49,341 nt of DNA from Spirochaetaceae bacterium (GCA_007695175.1 REEH01000129.1:1-49341), one strand, 5' to 3'; shown: positions 40,322 through 48,775, counted from the first letter of the stretch. The notes: a model not told the origin generated them from the sequence alone. Program-made: numbers and translations.

Positions 40322-42831
40322 GGACTCTCCCCGGTTAAGAATATCACGTCGTCCAGAATATACTCACCCCGCTCCCCCGCGGGAATGACAAACTCCGCTT
40401 CCACATCCGGGTGGGAGAAGAGCGTCAGGCGATACTGGCCCGGCCTCAAGTCCGGTATTTCAAAAAAGCCCTCCCGGTTGGTGAAAAAGAGATCCTCCGG
40501 ATCCTCCTCGTCCAGACGGAAGACCTCGCCCGCCTCCAGGCCGAGAGGCCGGCCCTCCCCGTCAACGAGGCGCCCCGTGGCGTAGACCGTCGCGGCGCTC
40601 CCCACCACGACGATATACCCGCTGCGGTACCCGGGAAAGAAGGAAACGTCCCGTTCGCCCACGGAGAGACCGTCCGGAAGGCGTGAACCATCGACGCGCA
40701 CCGTCGAATATGTCCAGGAGGCCAGGTCGGGAACGACTGCGGCACGGCCGCTCAGTTCCGCCGTGACGGCGCCCGCGGCGGGGCGGAGCGGAACTGTCTC
40801 ACCCTCCAGGGAGGGTAAGGGTACGAAGATGGCGAAACTGTCCCGCACCGGGCGCGTTACGGCTACGGTTTGTCCCGCCCAGGCAAGCGCCGTCGCGTAC
40901 TGGGCCGACAGGCGCGCCTCGTTCTCCGATTCCCCCTTCAGAAGAAACTCGGGCTGGAGCTGCGCACTGCCGCGGTACATGTCGTACTGCACCGTCCCGC
41001 CCACCTGGTGGGTGTCCTCCGCGACACCGGCACTCCGCTCGTATCGGGCCGACCAGTTGAAAGCTCCAAAGGCACGGGTCGGTACGTTGGAAACCTCCAG
41101 GGAGGATGTCTCGTTCACCAGGTCGTAGTTGACCACCGTATTCAGACGCCGGTCGGGGGAACCGAAACGGATGAACACCCCCCCGGCCCACTCCACCTCG
41201 CCCCCGGCAAAGGTTGGAGAAACCTGCATGTTGATCGCATATCCCCGGGGTGACTGGTGGGAGAGAGAGACGCGCAGGGACGTCTCCGGGTCCGTATCCC
41301 CCGTCAGGGGACGGCTGTGGATGACACCCAGGGTGGCGCTCACCGCTCCGGGGAGACGCTGGTTCAGGGACAGTCCCCCGCGGAGACGGCCCCCCTCCCG
41401 GGGCGGCGCGTGCACACGCTGGTAATCAGGACTCTCCACCAGCCCTGTCACCTCCACCACCGGCCAGCGCCGGGTATGAAGGAGCGAGATCATGTGGGAT
41501 ACCTCCGCCGCGACACCGGCGGAGCCTCCCTGATCGAGGGAAAGGGCGCTCTCGGCGCGCGTGATTCCATACCCCGTGGCGACAAGAGAATGGAGACCCA
41601 GGGCGTACTGCTCCAGGCTTGCCTGCGAGTCCGCGCCGACAGTCCACCGGGGGAGGAGACCGAACCGGTAGAGGCCGCTGAAAAAGAGCGCATCCGCCGA
41701 ATACTCGTTCCTGAGCATTCCCAGGCCGCCGGAATAGAGGTGACGACCCGGTCGCAGCAGCTGCGGGGAGAAGGTGAACTGTTCCTCCAAGAGAACGACC
41801 TGCGACGCCTCACCCTCTCCATCCTCATCGTCTTCGGCATCCTGTACTACCCGCACGCGGCTGATCCCGCGTCCGAGCGGAATGTCGGGCAGCACGTAGG
41901 GTCCCTCGTTCAGATTATCCCGGCGGTACCGGCGCTCGTTCAGGTAGATCTCGACCGGTGCGTAGCGCGGTACGACAAACCGGATGTCCTCGCTTCTGAA
42001 AAGGGGGGTATCCGGATCGATCTCGTCCAGGCGCGTCGCCGAGAAACCGAGAATTTCCGGCCCGTTGAAGAGCGCCCCCCGCTGATACCGGACGAGCCCC
42101 GCTTCTCCGCGAATCTGCTGTTCCGGGAAATCCCGCACGAGCCGGGCGTATCGCAGGGAGAAGGGATCGTCATCGAGCGTTTCCTGCGTGAGCGGGGCGG
42201 TGGAAAAGCCCATGGAAGCCTCGGCGACCCAACCGCGGTAGTTCAACACCGGTTCAAAACCGAAAAAGAAGGTATCTCCCTCGTCGAGGCTTGAAACGAC
42301 GCCCCGGGCCAGGAGGTTGGTATAGCCCGAGAAGTCCACGGGCTGCTGCAGGTTGGGCGGGGGAGCGCGCCGTTCCGCACCGATCTCGCGCTCCCGCAGG
42401 CGGTCCGGAGCGATGGATAGTCGCAGCTCCACCTCTTCCGGGCCGTAGACGAGGGTCAGGCCCGCCGCTTCAAAGGCCTCGATCCCGATCAGCGCCTCGT
42501 CGCCGATTAGCTCATCCAGAGCCGCCAGAGCCGCCGCGTTGAGAAAGGGCTCCACCACGAGCTCAAAGGCCGCTCCACCGATGCGCACCTCCTGGCCGTT
42601 TCCGGAGAGCAGCGTCTGCACCTCCCCGAGAAACTCCCCGTTTCGGTACACCGGCACCACCAGATCCTGGTCACCGTTGGCCCCGAAGATCTCCGCAAAG
42701 AGTTCCGCCTCGTCGAAGTCATCATTTTCCTGCGTGGCAAGCTCCACCGGAGCGGTTACGATGAGGAACAGGGAAGCGAGAATCGCGAAAGCGAAAGGAA
42801 GACTGGTGCGGCCCGTCCGGTGCCGGTTCAT
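40318..42831 (-). CDS. Outer-membrane fimbrial usher
   Basis: An 837-residue usher protein that threads pilin subunits through the outer membrane. After a signal peptide (about 1-32) there is an N-terminal chaperone-binding region, the 24-strand barrel with the conserved stretch PEILGFSATRLDEIDPDT...YAPVEIYLNERRYRRDNLNEGPYVLPDIPLGRGISRVRVV (plug vicinity), and C-terminal domains including a carboxypeptidase-like GRLVDGEGRPLGLEAGEV. It contains no cysteine, so the C-terminal disulphide of FimD-type ushers is absent. Closest in layout to the sigma/archaic (Csu-like) branch. Sits two bases after the chaperone. Confidence 0.88.
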   Translation of the reverse strand: MNRHRTGRTSLPFAFAILASLFLIVTAPVELATQENDDFDEAELFAEIFGANGDQDLVVPVYRNGEFLGEVQTLLSGNGQEVRIGGAAFELVVEPFLNAAALAALDELIGDEALIGIEAFEAAGLTLVYGPEEVELRLSIAPDRLREREIGAERRAPPPNLQQPVDFSGYTNLLARGVVSSLDEGDTFFFGFEPVLNYRGWVAEASMGFSTAPLTQETLDDDPFSLRYARLVRDFPEQQIRGEAGLVRYQRGALFNGPEILGFSATRLDEIDPDTPLFRSEDIRFVVPRYAPVEIYLNERRYRRDNLNEGPYVLPDIPLGRGISRVRVVQDAEDDEDGEGEASQVVLLEEQFTFSPQLLRPGRHLYSGGLGMLRNEYSADALFFSGLYRFGLLPRWTVGADSQASLEQYALGLHSLVATGYGITRAESALSLDQGGSAGVAAEVSHMISLLHTRRWPVVEVTGLVESPDYQRVHAPPREGGRLRGGLSLNQRLPGAVSATLGVIHSRPLTGDTDPETSLRVSLSHQSPRGYAINMQVSPTFAGGEVEWAGGVFIRFGSPDRRLNTVVNYDLVNETSSLEVSNVPTRAFGAFNWSARYERSAGVAEDTHQVGGTVQYDMYRGSAQLQPEFLLKGESENEARLSAQYATALAWAGQTVAVTRPVRDSFAIFVPLPSLEGETVPLRPAAGAVTAELSGRAAVVPDLASWTYSTVRVDGSRLPDGLSVGERDVSFFPGYRSGYIVVVGSAATVYATGRLVDGEGRPLGLEAGEVFRLDEEDPEDLFFTNREGFFEIPDLRPGQYRLTLFSHPDVEAEFVIPAGERGEYILDDVIFLTGESP

Positions 42832-42833
42832 GC

Positions 42834-43553
42834 TCAGTTGAAGCGAAACCTCATCGAGGCAGGTTCAAAGGGCAGCTGGTCCCGGGGCACCCGGACTCGC
42901 CGATCCTCCCCGGGAAGCACGTTGACACCCAGGAACGCGTCAATCGTTTCAAAGTCGATTTCCTGAACCGCCCCATCCCCGTCTTCCAGGATCACCGCTC
43001 CCTGAAAGAAGAGCTGGTGCCGCGTCCCGTTGTTGCGCAGATTCACCGTCACACGTTCCGGATCGTCCACGTCGATACTGAGCACCTCCAGGTCCGGGGC
43101 GGTGCCCGGAGGGCGTACGTAGAGTGTCGCCCGGTAGCGCAACATGAACTGCAGACCTGACGCCTCCGTCTGGCCCCGGTTGAGGTTTATGGGCAGCTGC
43201 TCCGCCGTAACGCGAAAGGGAAGCTCCCGCTCCGGCGTACTCTGTCCGATCCAGCGGGCGCGCACGGTCTGACTCGCCCCGCGGCGCAGGACGAGCTGGG
43301 AGGGAAAGAGCTGGATCTGGTCGGAGGCGTCCTCGTTCAGCTCCGTCCCGTCCGGATCGATCCGTCGAGTGGCCACGCGCAGCTCGATCGCTACCGGTGA
43401 GTTGCCCGGGTTGGTAACCTCAAAGGTGGTTGTGGGCGACGATCCGGAGAGGTCGATCACGGCGGACATGGGTGTAAGCTGAAAGGACCATACTGCCGCC
43501 GGCCAGGCGATGAGCAGGACGGGAATCAGCAGGGAACGAAGTGAGTTTTTCAT
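42834..43553 (-). CDS. Periplasmic fimbrial chaperone (PapD/CsuC-like)
   Basis: A 239-residue secreted chaperone with signal peptide (about 1-23, AVWSF) and two immunoglobulin-like domains. FQLTPMSAVIDLSG starts the first domain; the F1-G1 region reads PSQLVLRRGASQTVRARWIG, the strand that donates to pilin subunits. The second domain is shorter than PapD. There is no cysteine, so the disulphide of FGL chaperones is missing. It follows the pilin gene after a terminator-like hairpin, giving lower expression than pilin. Weak ribosome site before ATG. Confidence 0.85.
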   Translation of the reverse strand: MKNSLRSLLIPVLLIAWPAAVWSFQLTPMSAVIDLSGSSPTTTFEVTNPGNSPVAIELRVATRRIDPDGTELNEDASDQIQLFPSQLVLRRGASQTVRARWIGQSTPERELPFRVTAEQLPINLNRGQTEASGLQFMLRYRATLYVRPPGTAPDLEVLSIDVDDPERVTVNLRNNGTRHQLFFQGAVILEDGDGAVQEIDFETIDAFLGVNVLPGEDRRVRVPRDQLPFEPASMRFRFN

Positions 43554-43636
43554 ATCTCTACCAATATATCAGAGCGGAACCGGAAATTCTCGGGGCGGAA
43601 ATACCCGCGCAAGCCGCCGGGCGCGCACGAAAAGAA

Positions 43637-43662
43637 AGGCCCGACGGTTGATCGCCGGGCCT
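43637..43662 (-). terminator. Intrinsic terminator between pilin and chaperone genes
   Basis: On the minus strand AGGCCCG-GCGATCAACCGT-CGGGCCT forms a stem and is followed by TTCTTTT. It lies 26 bases after the pilin stop. Partial readthrough would allow much pilin and little chaperone/usher. Confidence 0.8.
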
Positions 43663-43688
43663 CGTTTTCTGTATGCAGGTGGGGTGTG

Positions 43689-44144
43689 TTACTGTTGTTC
43701 AATCGTAAACGTCACCTCGTCCGTGTAGGTGCCGGAAGGTATCCCCAACGCGGCCGCGTAGGTAACGCGTATCTCCCGGTTCTGACCCACCGTCGCACTC
43801 TGGCTGGCACCGAAAATGTCCGCACCCTGAGAAACGGCCTGACCCGCGTAGAACAGTTCGTAAGGATGTGACTCGGGACCATTCGTAAACTCAAAACCGT
43901 TCACCGACGAAGCCGAAACGTTGTAGGGTACGTTACTCACCTCGACAGCTGTACCAACCAGAAGGTTCGTCTGAGCCACGTTGAGATTGAGGTTACCCGC
44001 CGCCGGTGCCGGCGTAATGGTGATATTGACGTAGGGACCGATGACGCCACTCAGAACGAGCTGCGCCGTATCAGAAACCTGCGCAAAAACTGCGCCGCTA
44101 CCCAGCACAAACAGAACCACCAGTACAACAAATACTTTCTTCAT
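43689..44144 (-). CDS. Major pilin, spore-coat-U-like
   Basis: A 151-residue secreted subunit. The signal peptide is 1-23 (KKVFVVLVVLFVLGSGAVFAQ). The mature protein begins QVSDTAQLVLSG, is beta-rich and low in charge, and ends GTYTDEVTFTIEQQ, the terminal strand of SCPU/Csu pilins. The N-terminal strand with alternating hydrophobic residues fits donor-strand exchange. No cysteine is present, unlike CsuA/B-type pilins. ATG at 44144 with GAGG upstream; strong promoter TTGTCG-17-TATACT at 44202-44230, terminator at 43637-43662. Confidence 0.78.
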   Translation of the reverse strand: MKKVFVVLVVLFVLGSGAVFAQVSDTAQLVLSGVIGPYVNITITPAPAAGNLNLNVAQTNLLVGTAVEVSNVPYNVSASSVNGFEFTNGPESHPYELFYAGQAVSQGADIFGASQSATVGQNREIRVTYAAALGIPSGTYTDEVTFTIEQQ

Positions 44145-44193
44145 ATTGGACCTCACTTTTTGATCGTAACTATGCCCCGACGGGGCCTTTTCA

Positions 44194-44230
44194 ATACTTG
44201 AAGTATAGCACTCGCAAAGGGGAACGACAA
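44194..44230 (-). promoter_or_regulatory. Pilin promoter with overlapping palindrome
   Basis: TTGTCG (complement of 44225-44230), 17-base spacer, TATACT (complement of 44202-44207). The palindrome ATACTT-G-AAGTAT (44194-44206) covers the -10 box and the start site, where a bound repressor would block transcription. A GCCCCG-A-CGGGGC mini-hairpin lies in the leader (44174-44186). Confidence 0.65.
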
Positions 44231-44254
44231 GTTTTCCACAGAAAAAGCGCCGAT

Positions 44255-45067
44255 TCAGGGCAAATTTTCAATTATTTTTGTCATAAATGCCCGGATCCGG
44301 CGCACGACCTCCTCGGGAATCGCATGGTCTCCCTCAAAGGGGTACCACTGCAGGGGAAAACCCACCGCCTCAAGCGTCTCACGCAGGGCCTCTCCCTCCC
44401 GGAAGGGCAGGATCCGGTCCTGCGTGCCATGAGCCTGAAGTACCGGTGGAAGTGCGCCGCACCCGCCTCCGCTTTCGCGCCCGCTTCCGCTTTCGCTCCC
44501 GTCCCCCGCGGACAGGTTCCCCTCGCTCCACCGTTCCGCCGCCACCAGCGCACCCGAAAGAAGCACCGCCGCCGCGGGAAAGGGGCGGTCCCTCCCGGCG
44601 AGACCCTGCCGGAGCATTTCCGCCGCCACCATGGCACCCTGGCTGAACCCGATCACAACCACCCGGGACGGATCGAGACCGCGCTCGGTGATGAAGGATC
44701 GCACCGCCCAGGCTGCTTCGGTAAGGCCCGGCGGATCCATGCCCGGCAGGTCGAGGAAATACTCGCCGTACAGCGCTCTGCGAAGCTCCCGTTCCTCCCG
44801 GGGAAACCAGGCCCGACCAAAGAGCGTACCCTCCACCATGATCGGAACAGGCGCCTGCGGTGCGTACCACCGGTGCGCCACGCCGATGAGCGGCGCCAGG
44901 GGCAGAAGATCCCCCGGGCCGGCACCAAAGCCGTGGAGCAGGACCGCCGTCAGGGAGCGGCCGCCCTCCGGCGCCCCTCGGGGCGCTCCATCCGGCGCGT
45001 CCCCCGGCGCGTCCCGGAGGTCCACCTTCATTTCCAGGAATTCCAGGGGCGCTGCCGGATCATTCAC
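44255..45067 (-). CDS. Alpha/beta-hydrolase, phospholipase/carboxylesterase type
   Basis: A 270-residue esterase-like protein. The nucleophile elbow is GFSQGA (S142), the acid is D217 in HGTQDRILPF and the base H248 in FEGDHAIP; LLHGFGAGPGDLL (about 43-55) forms the oxyanion region. The fold matches the small YpfH/acyl-protein-thioesterase group. A low-complexity insert GSESGSGRESGGG (about 190-202) is encoded by two 18-bp repeats, and the N-terminus has an APxGAP repeat. The GTG start at 45067 overlaps the previous gene's stop region by 8 bases, so they are probably cotranscribed. The natural substrate is unknown. Confidence 0.85.
   Translation of the reverse strand: MNDPAAPLEFLEMKVDLRDAPGDAPDGAPRGAPEGGRSLTAVLLHGFGAGPGDLLPLAPLIGVAHRWYAPQAPVPIMVEGTLFGRAWFPREERELRRALYGEYFLDLPGMDPPGLTEAAWAVRSFITERGLDPSRVVVIGFSQGAMVAAEMLRQGLAGRDRPFPAAAVLLSGALVAAERWSEGNLSAGDGSESGSGRESGGGCGALPPVLQAHGTQDRILPFREGEALRETLEAVGFPLQWYPFEGDHAIPEEVVRRIRAFMTKIIENLP
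44465..44500. repeat. Two 18-bp in-frame repeats within the esterase gene
   Basis: GCCTCCGCTTTCGCGCCC (44465-44482) and GCTTCCGCTTTCGCTCCC (44483-44500) differ at three positions. They encode the Ser/Gly/Glu linker between strands of the esterase, so copy-number change would lengthen or shorten a loop without a frameshift. Confidence 0.75.
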
Positions 45068-45803
45068 CCTTCAGCTCTCCCCCGACGCGCACAAGCCAGC
45101 CCTGCCGCCGCGCGTGGTCCGCGATAGCCCGCGCCTCCGCGAGCACGATCTCCCGGGAGGTGCCGCGCACGGTCACGCGGGAGCGATAGTCGTAATCGCC
45201 CACCACGGGGTAGCTGCCGATCGCCGCCCCGGAAAGGGCGTGCTGCCGCTCCGTGAGCCAGTCCGCGAAGATGCTCTCGTCCGCGGCCAGGTACACCTCC
45301 GCGCTCCAGACCCGCTCCCGGGGAGGAAGCAGCTCCAGGATGCGGCTCATCTTGTCCTCCAGAGCGCGGGGCAACCCGGGCAGGATGAAGACGTTGTTCC
45401 ACCGGATCACCGGCCAGCAGCCCTCATCGCAGCCCAGAACCTCCGTTCCCCGGGGCAGATTTGCCATCCTGGCCACCATGGGCGTCAGGGGATCGCCGTA
45501 GCGCTTCCGGAGAAAGGCCGTCATTTGCGGGTGACGCTCCGGGGACTCACCAAAGGCAAGTGCCGCCGCCTCCAGGGTGCGGTCATCATGGGTGGGACCG
45601 ATGCCGCCGGCAGTGATCAGGTACTCGGAACGGTCCAGAAGCTCCCGCATGGCCGCGGCGATTTCCTCCACCACGTCCCGCACGATGCGCACTTCCCGCA
45701 CCTCGTATCCGATGCCGGTAAAACCGGCAAGCATCCGGTGCAGGTTCCCCTCCCGCACGGAGGCGGAGAGTATTTCATCCCCGATGAGAAGAATTGATAT
45801 CAT
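45060..45803 (-). CDS. Molybdopterin-binding (MoCF/CinA-N) domain protein
   Basis: A 247-residue cytoplasmic protein. The MoCF domain (residues 1 to about 165) has IGDEIL and TAGGIGPTHDD (64-74), the hallmark of MogA/MoeA/CinA proteins. The CinA C-terminal amidohydrolase domain is absent. The C-terminal 80 residues have no clear domain; homologues with this architecture are usually annotated 'competence/damage-inducible CinA-like'. It may hydrolyse ADP-ribose-type or pterin nucleotides, unproven. Promoter TTGTCC-18-TATACT ends 8 bases before ATG (45803), so a leaderless mRNA is likely; the ribosome site is weak. Confidence 0.85.
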   Translation of the reverse strand: MISILLIGDEILSASVREGNLHRMLAGFTGIGYEVREVRIVRDVVEEIAAAMRELLDRSEYLITAGGIGPTHDDRTLEAAALAFGESPERHPQMTAFLRKRYGDPLTPMVARMANLPRGTEVLGCDEGCWPVIRWNNVFILPGLPRALEDKMSRILELLPPRERVWSAEVYLAADESIFADWLTERQHALSGAAIGSYPVVGDYDYRSRVTVRGTSREIVLAEARAIADHARRQGWLVRVGGELKGE

Positions 45804-45811
45804 CTTGTTCC

Positions 45812-45841
45812 AGTATACGCCCCGGCCGGGGATCCGGACAA
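45812..45841 (-). promoter_or_regulatory. Promoter of the MoCF/esterase pair
   Basis: TTGTCC (complement of 45836-45841), 18-base spacer, TATACT (complement of 45812-45817). Only 8 bases separate the -10 box from the ATG at 45803. Confidence 0.6.
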
Positions 45842-45904
45842 TCCGGGGCGCGGACGAGGGGCGGACGGGGAACGGCGATACTGGCATATCCACCGCCGGG
45901 AATG

Positions 45905-45933
45905 TTGACTGCAGGATTGTTCCTTCGTACCTT
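45905..45933 (+). promoter_or_regulatory. Promoter of the TPR gene
   Basis: TTGACT (45905-45910), 17-base spacer, TACCTT (45928-45933). The ATG at 45940 lies 6 bases later and no ribosome site is present, suggesting a leaderless transcript. Confidence 0.5.
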
Positions 45934-45939
45934 GACCCC

Positions 45940-46515
45940 ATGGAGTTTCAGCAGGTAATCCGGGATTCGGAAACACTGATACGCACCGGCGAATACGACG
46001 AGGCGATCCGCTCTCTCACGGAGATACTCGCGGAAGAGCCGGAGAACCTTCCGGCGCTTCTGACAGTCGGCATCGCCTACACTGAGAGCGGCAGGAACGA
46101 GGAAGCCCTGCGTGCCCTGCGCTACTACCTGGAACGGGAAAAGGAGAACGATCTGGCCTGGGAGGCGATCGGTTGCACCTATCTGCGCATGGACCGCCGG
46201 GCCGAGGCGGAGGTGGCCCTTGAAACGGCGCGGGAACTCAATCCGGCAAATGCAGCGGTTCTGCGAAATCTGAGTATTCTCATGGGTCGCCTCGGTCGTC
46301 ATGGGAAAGCGTACAACCTGCTCAGGGAATCCTACGAGCTGGACAGCCAGGACCGCCTCACCATGTACGCCATGGCATGCGCCTATCGCCAGTCGGGCAA
46401 ACCGGAGAAGGCGGCGCCCCTTTTCGAGTCACTGCGGAAAAACGAGCACCTTCCGGATGATCTGCGCCGGGACGCGGCGATGCAGAGTATTGAACTCACG
46501 CTGGGCTGGTTCTGA
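45940..46515 (+). CDS. TPR-repeat protein
   Basis: A 191-residue soluble protein made of about five tetratricopeptide repeats (for example GEYDEAIRSLTEILAEEPENLPALLTVGIAYTESGRNEEALRAL at about 18-62, and a later RLGRHGKAYNLLRESYELD). TPR units are scaffolds for protein-protein contacts. There is no signal peptide, so it is cytoplasmic. The ATG at 45940 is chosen because the repeats begin immediately and a promoter fits; longer reading would overlap the divergent MoCF gene. Partner unknown. Confidence 0.8.
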   Translation: MEFQQVIRDSETLIRTGEYDEAIRSLTEILAEEPENLPALLTVGIAYTESGRNEEALRALRYYLEREKENDLAWEAIGCTYLRMDRRAEAEVALETARELNPANAAVLRNLSILMGRLGRHGKAYNLLRESYELDSQDRLTMYAMACAYRQSGKPEKAAPLFESLRKNEHLPDDLRRDAAMQSIELTLGWF

Positions 46516-46524
46516 AACGAAACA

Positions 46525-46569
46525 TTGAAAAGTGCCGTCCACTCAAGTAGAGTGGTAACAAGAGGACGG
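46525..46569 (+). promoter_or_regulatory. Promoter and ribosome-site hairpin of the MBL/cNMP gene
   Basis: TTGAAA (46525-46530), 17-base spacer, TAGAGT (46548-46553). CCACTC-N5-GAGTGG (46539-46555) overlaps the -10 box and may be an operator. CCGTCC (46535-46540) complements GGACGG (46564-46569), which overlaps the AGAGGA ribosome site, but it lies upstream of the expected transcription start, so any pairing needs an earlier start. Confidence 0.4.
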
Positions 46570-46573
46570 TACG

Positions 46574-48763
46574 TTGAAAAAAGTCATGATCTCCAACGGG
46601 GTCTATTGGGTGGAGGTGCCGGAGAGGGACCTCCGCATTCTCTGCGGATGCCCCGCCGACACGACCAAGCACCTCATGCGGTGCGGGTTTATTAACGTTA
46701 TTGAACGCGGTGGCATCACGTACGAGTCAGGTCCAAACGCGATCCTGCTCTCCGACGTGAGCATCCAGAACGGCGACTTTGCCAACCTCGCGGAGTTTCC
46801 CGTTCTGCAGATGCTCTACCGGCAGGGCATGATCATTCCCAACCATCCCAATAATACGGGAGCCAGGCCGATCATTCTCGGAACACCGGAACAGGTGCAG
46901 GCGCAGCGGGATTATATCTACCGCGGGAACTATGGTCTTGTCTCGGAGGAGGAGATGATTGCCACGGGCCTGGACAAGGCGACGGCGGCGGAATACATGC
47001 GGATCAAGAAGGTATTCGCCTTCGGATCGATCCGCAGCCCGGAGGAACTCATATGTTTCCACGGTATACGGAACGAGCCGGAAGAGATCGTTCCCGGTGT
47101 GAGCATAGAACGGGTGGCGGACAACACGTACCGCATCGCCGCGGACGGGGACTACGTGGAAGTATGTCTCAATCTGGATCGAACGGAGCAGTACAAGCCC
47201 TCCTACATCCTGAGCCAGCACAAGATCAAGCAGGAATACTTCTCGATCGTCCACACCGGTGAGGGCGACGGTTGGGATCAGCAACGCCCCTGCATGGCCA
47301 GTATCATTACCTTCCAGGAGCGGCTATACCTGATCGACGCCGGTCCCAGCGTGATGCACACCCTCACGGCGCTGGGCATCAGCGCAAACCAGATCGACGG
47401 GATCTTCCACACCCACGCTCACGACGATCACTTCGCGGGGCTTACCTCGATGGTGCGGACCGACCATCGGCTGCGATACTACGCCACGCCCCTTGTCCGC
47501 GCCTCGGTGGCGAAGAAACTCTCCGCCCTCATGTCCTTCCCGGAGGAGAACTTTGCCGACTACTTTGACCCCCGGGATCTCGTAGAAGGCGAGTGGAACA
47601 ACGTGGAGGGGCTGGAGGTAAAACCCTTCTTCTCGCCCCACCCCGTGGAAACGACGGCGATGTTCTTCCGGGCTCTCTGGGAGGATGGGTACAAGACATA
47701 CGCCCACCTGGCGGATATCTGCACGATGAAGCAGCTCACGGCGATCATGAAGGACGGCTCCGCCCCGGCCAGGGCGCTGGAAGCACAGATCCTCAAAAAC
47801 TACTTCTGCCCCGTGGATATCAAGAAGATCGATGCCGGCGGCGGGATGATTCACGGCGATGCGGAGGACTTCCGCCACGACCAGTCCGGGAGGATCGTGG
47901 TGAGCCACCGGTCCAAACCGCTCACACCCCGGGAGAAGGAAATCGGTGCGGACACGGCCTTCGGGATGCAGGACATCCTGATCAAGGCATCCAACTCGGC
48001 GAGAAAACCCATGATCAAGGCGCACCTGCGCCACAACTTCCCCGATGTCCCGGAGTACGATATCGAGATGTTTGCCAATTGCCCTACCCGGAGCTTCAGC
48101 ATCGGCTCGATCCTGTCTCGCAAGGGTACGCAGCCGGAACGGGTATACCTCCTCCTTCACGGATTGATCGAGATCGTAAACGCCGAGGAGGGCGTGGCGA
48201 ATCTGCTCACTCCCGGATCGATGGTGGGAGAAATCGACTCTCTCATGGACACCCCGGCGGAGCATACCTATCGGGCGGCCAGCTTTATCGAGGTCCTTGA
48301 GGTGGCCCCCTCCATGTACCGCAATTTTATCGAGAGGCAGGACCGGGACGATACGATGCGGGAACACCTGCAGCGAAAGCAGTTTCTGATGGGCACCTTT
48401 CTTCTGGGTGATCGCATCGACGGAGCGACGTTGAACACGATTGCCCGCGACCTGGAGGATGTGCACATCCGCAAGGGTGAGACCGCGCTCGTACAGAAAC
48501 GGGTACTCCTGATTGTGGAGGGAAAGCTGGCCATCCGGTGCAAGGACAAGCAGATCACGGAAATCCGCGCCGGTGGTGCGGTCGGTGCGTCCCATCACAT
48601 GTCCGGTCCCGGGATCGATGCGATGGAATACGTTGCCCTGGAGGATACGCGGGTTTTCCGCCTCCCCGGCGCTATCCTGGATGATATTCCGATCGTGCGC
48701 TGGAAACTGCTGGAGCAGTTTCACCGGGTGCGCCGCGTCTGTGCGGCGCTGTTCCAGGGCTAA
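46574..48763 (+). CDS. Metallo-beta-lactamase fold / cyclic nucleotide-binding fusion protein
   Basis: A 729-residue cytoplasmic protein. Residues about 1-175 form an N-terminal region unlike known domains to me. A metallo-beta-lactamase domain follows (about 225-470) with LYLIDAGPSVMH and the metal site HAHDDH (281-286), and later H residues (HPVET, THLADI-like region). The C-terminal ~210 residues contain a cNMP-binding roll (VYLLLHGLIEIVNAEEGVANLLTPGSMVGEIDSLMDTPAEHTYRA). Fusion of these modules suggests ligand-controlled hydrolase activity, perhaps on a cyclic nucleotide or redox substrate. The start is TTG at 46574 with AGAGGA upstream, ATG at 46586 being an alternative. A gamma-carbonic-anhydrase gene follows in 12 bases. 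Confidence 0.75.
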   Translation: MKKVMISNGVYWVEVPERDLRILCGCPADTTKHLMRCGFINVIERGGITYESGPNAILLSDVSIQNGDFANLAEFPVLQMLYRQGMIIPNHPNNTGARPIILGTPEQVQAQRDYIYRGNYGLVSEEEMIATGLDKATAAEYMRIKKVFAFGSIRSPEELICFHGIRNEPEEIVPGVSIERVADNTYRIAADGDYVEVCLNLDRTEQYKPSYILSQHKIKQEYFSIVHTGEGDGWDQQRPCMASIITFQERLYLIDAGPSVMHTLTALGISANQIDGIFHTHAHDDHFAGLTSMVRTDHRLRYYATPLVRASVAKKLSALMSFPEENFADYFDPRDLVEGEWNNVEGLEVKPFFSPHPVETTAMFFRALWEDGYKTYAHLADICTMKQLTAIMKDGSAPARALEAQILKNYFCPVDIKKIDAGGGMIHGDAEDFRHDQSGRIVVSHRSKPLTPREKEIGADTAFGMQDILIKASNSARKPMIKAHLRHNFPDVPEYDIEMFANCPTRSFSIGSILSRKGTQPERVYLLLHGLIEIVNAEEGVANLLTPGSMVGEIDSLMDTPAEHTYRAASFIEVLEVAPSMYRNFIERQDRDDTMREHLQRKQFLMGTFLLGDRIDGATLNTIARDLEDVHIRKGETALVQKRVLLIVEGKLAIRCKDKQITEIRAGGAVGASHHMSGPGIDAMEYVALEDTRVFRLPGAILDDIPIVRWKLLEQFHRVRRVCAALFQG

Positions 48764-48775
48764 GGAGAAAAGATT

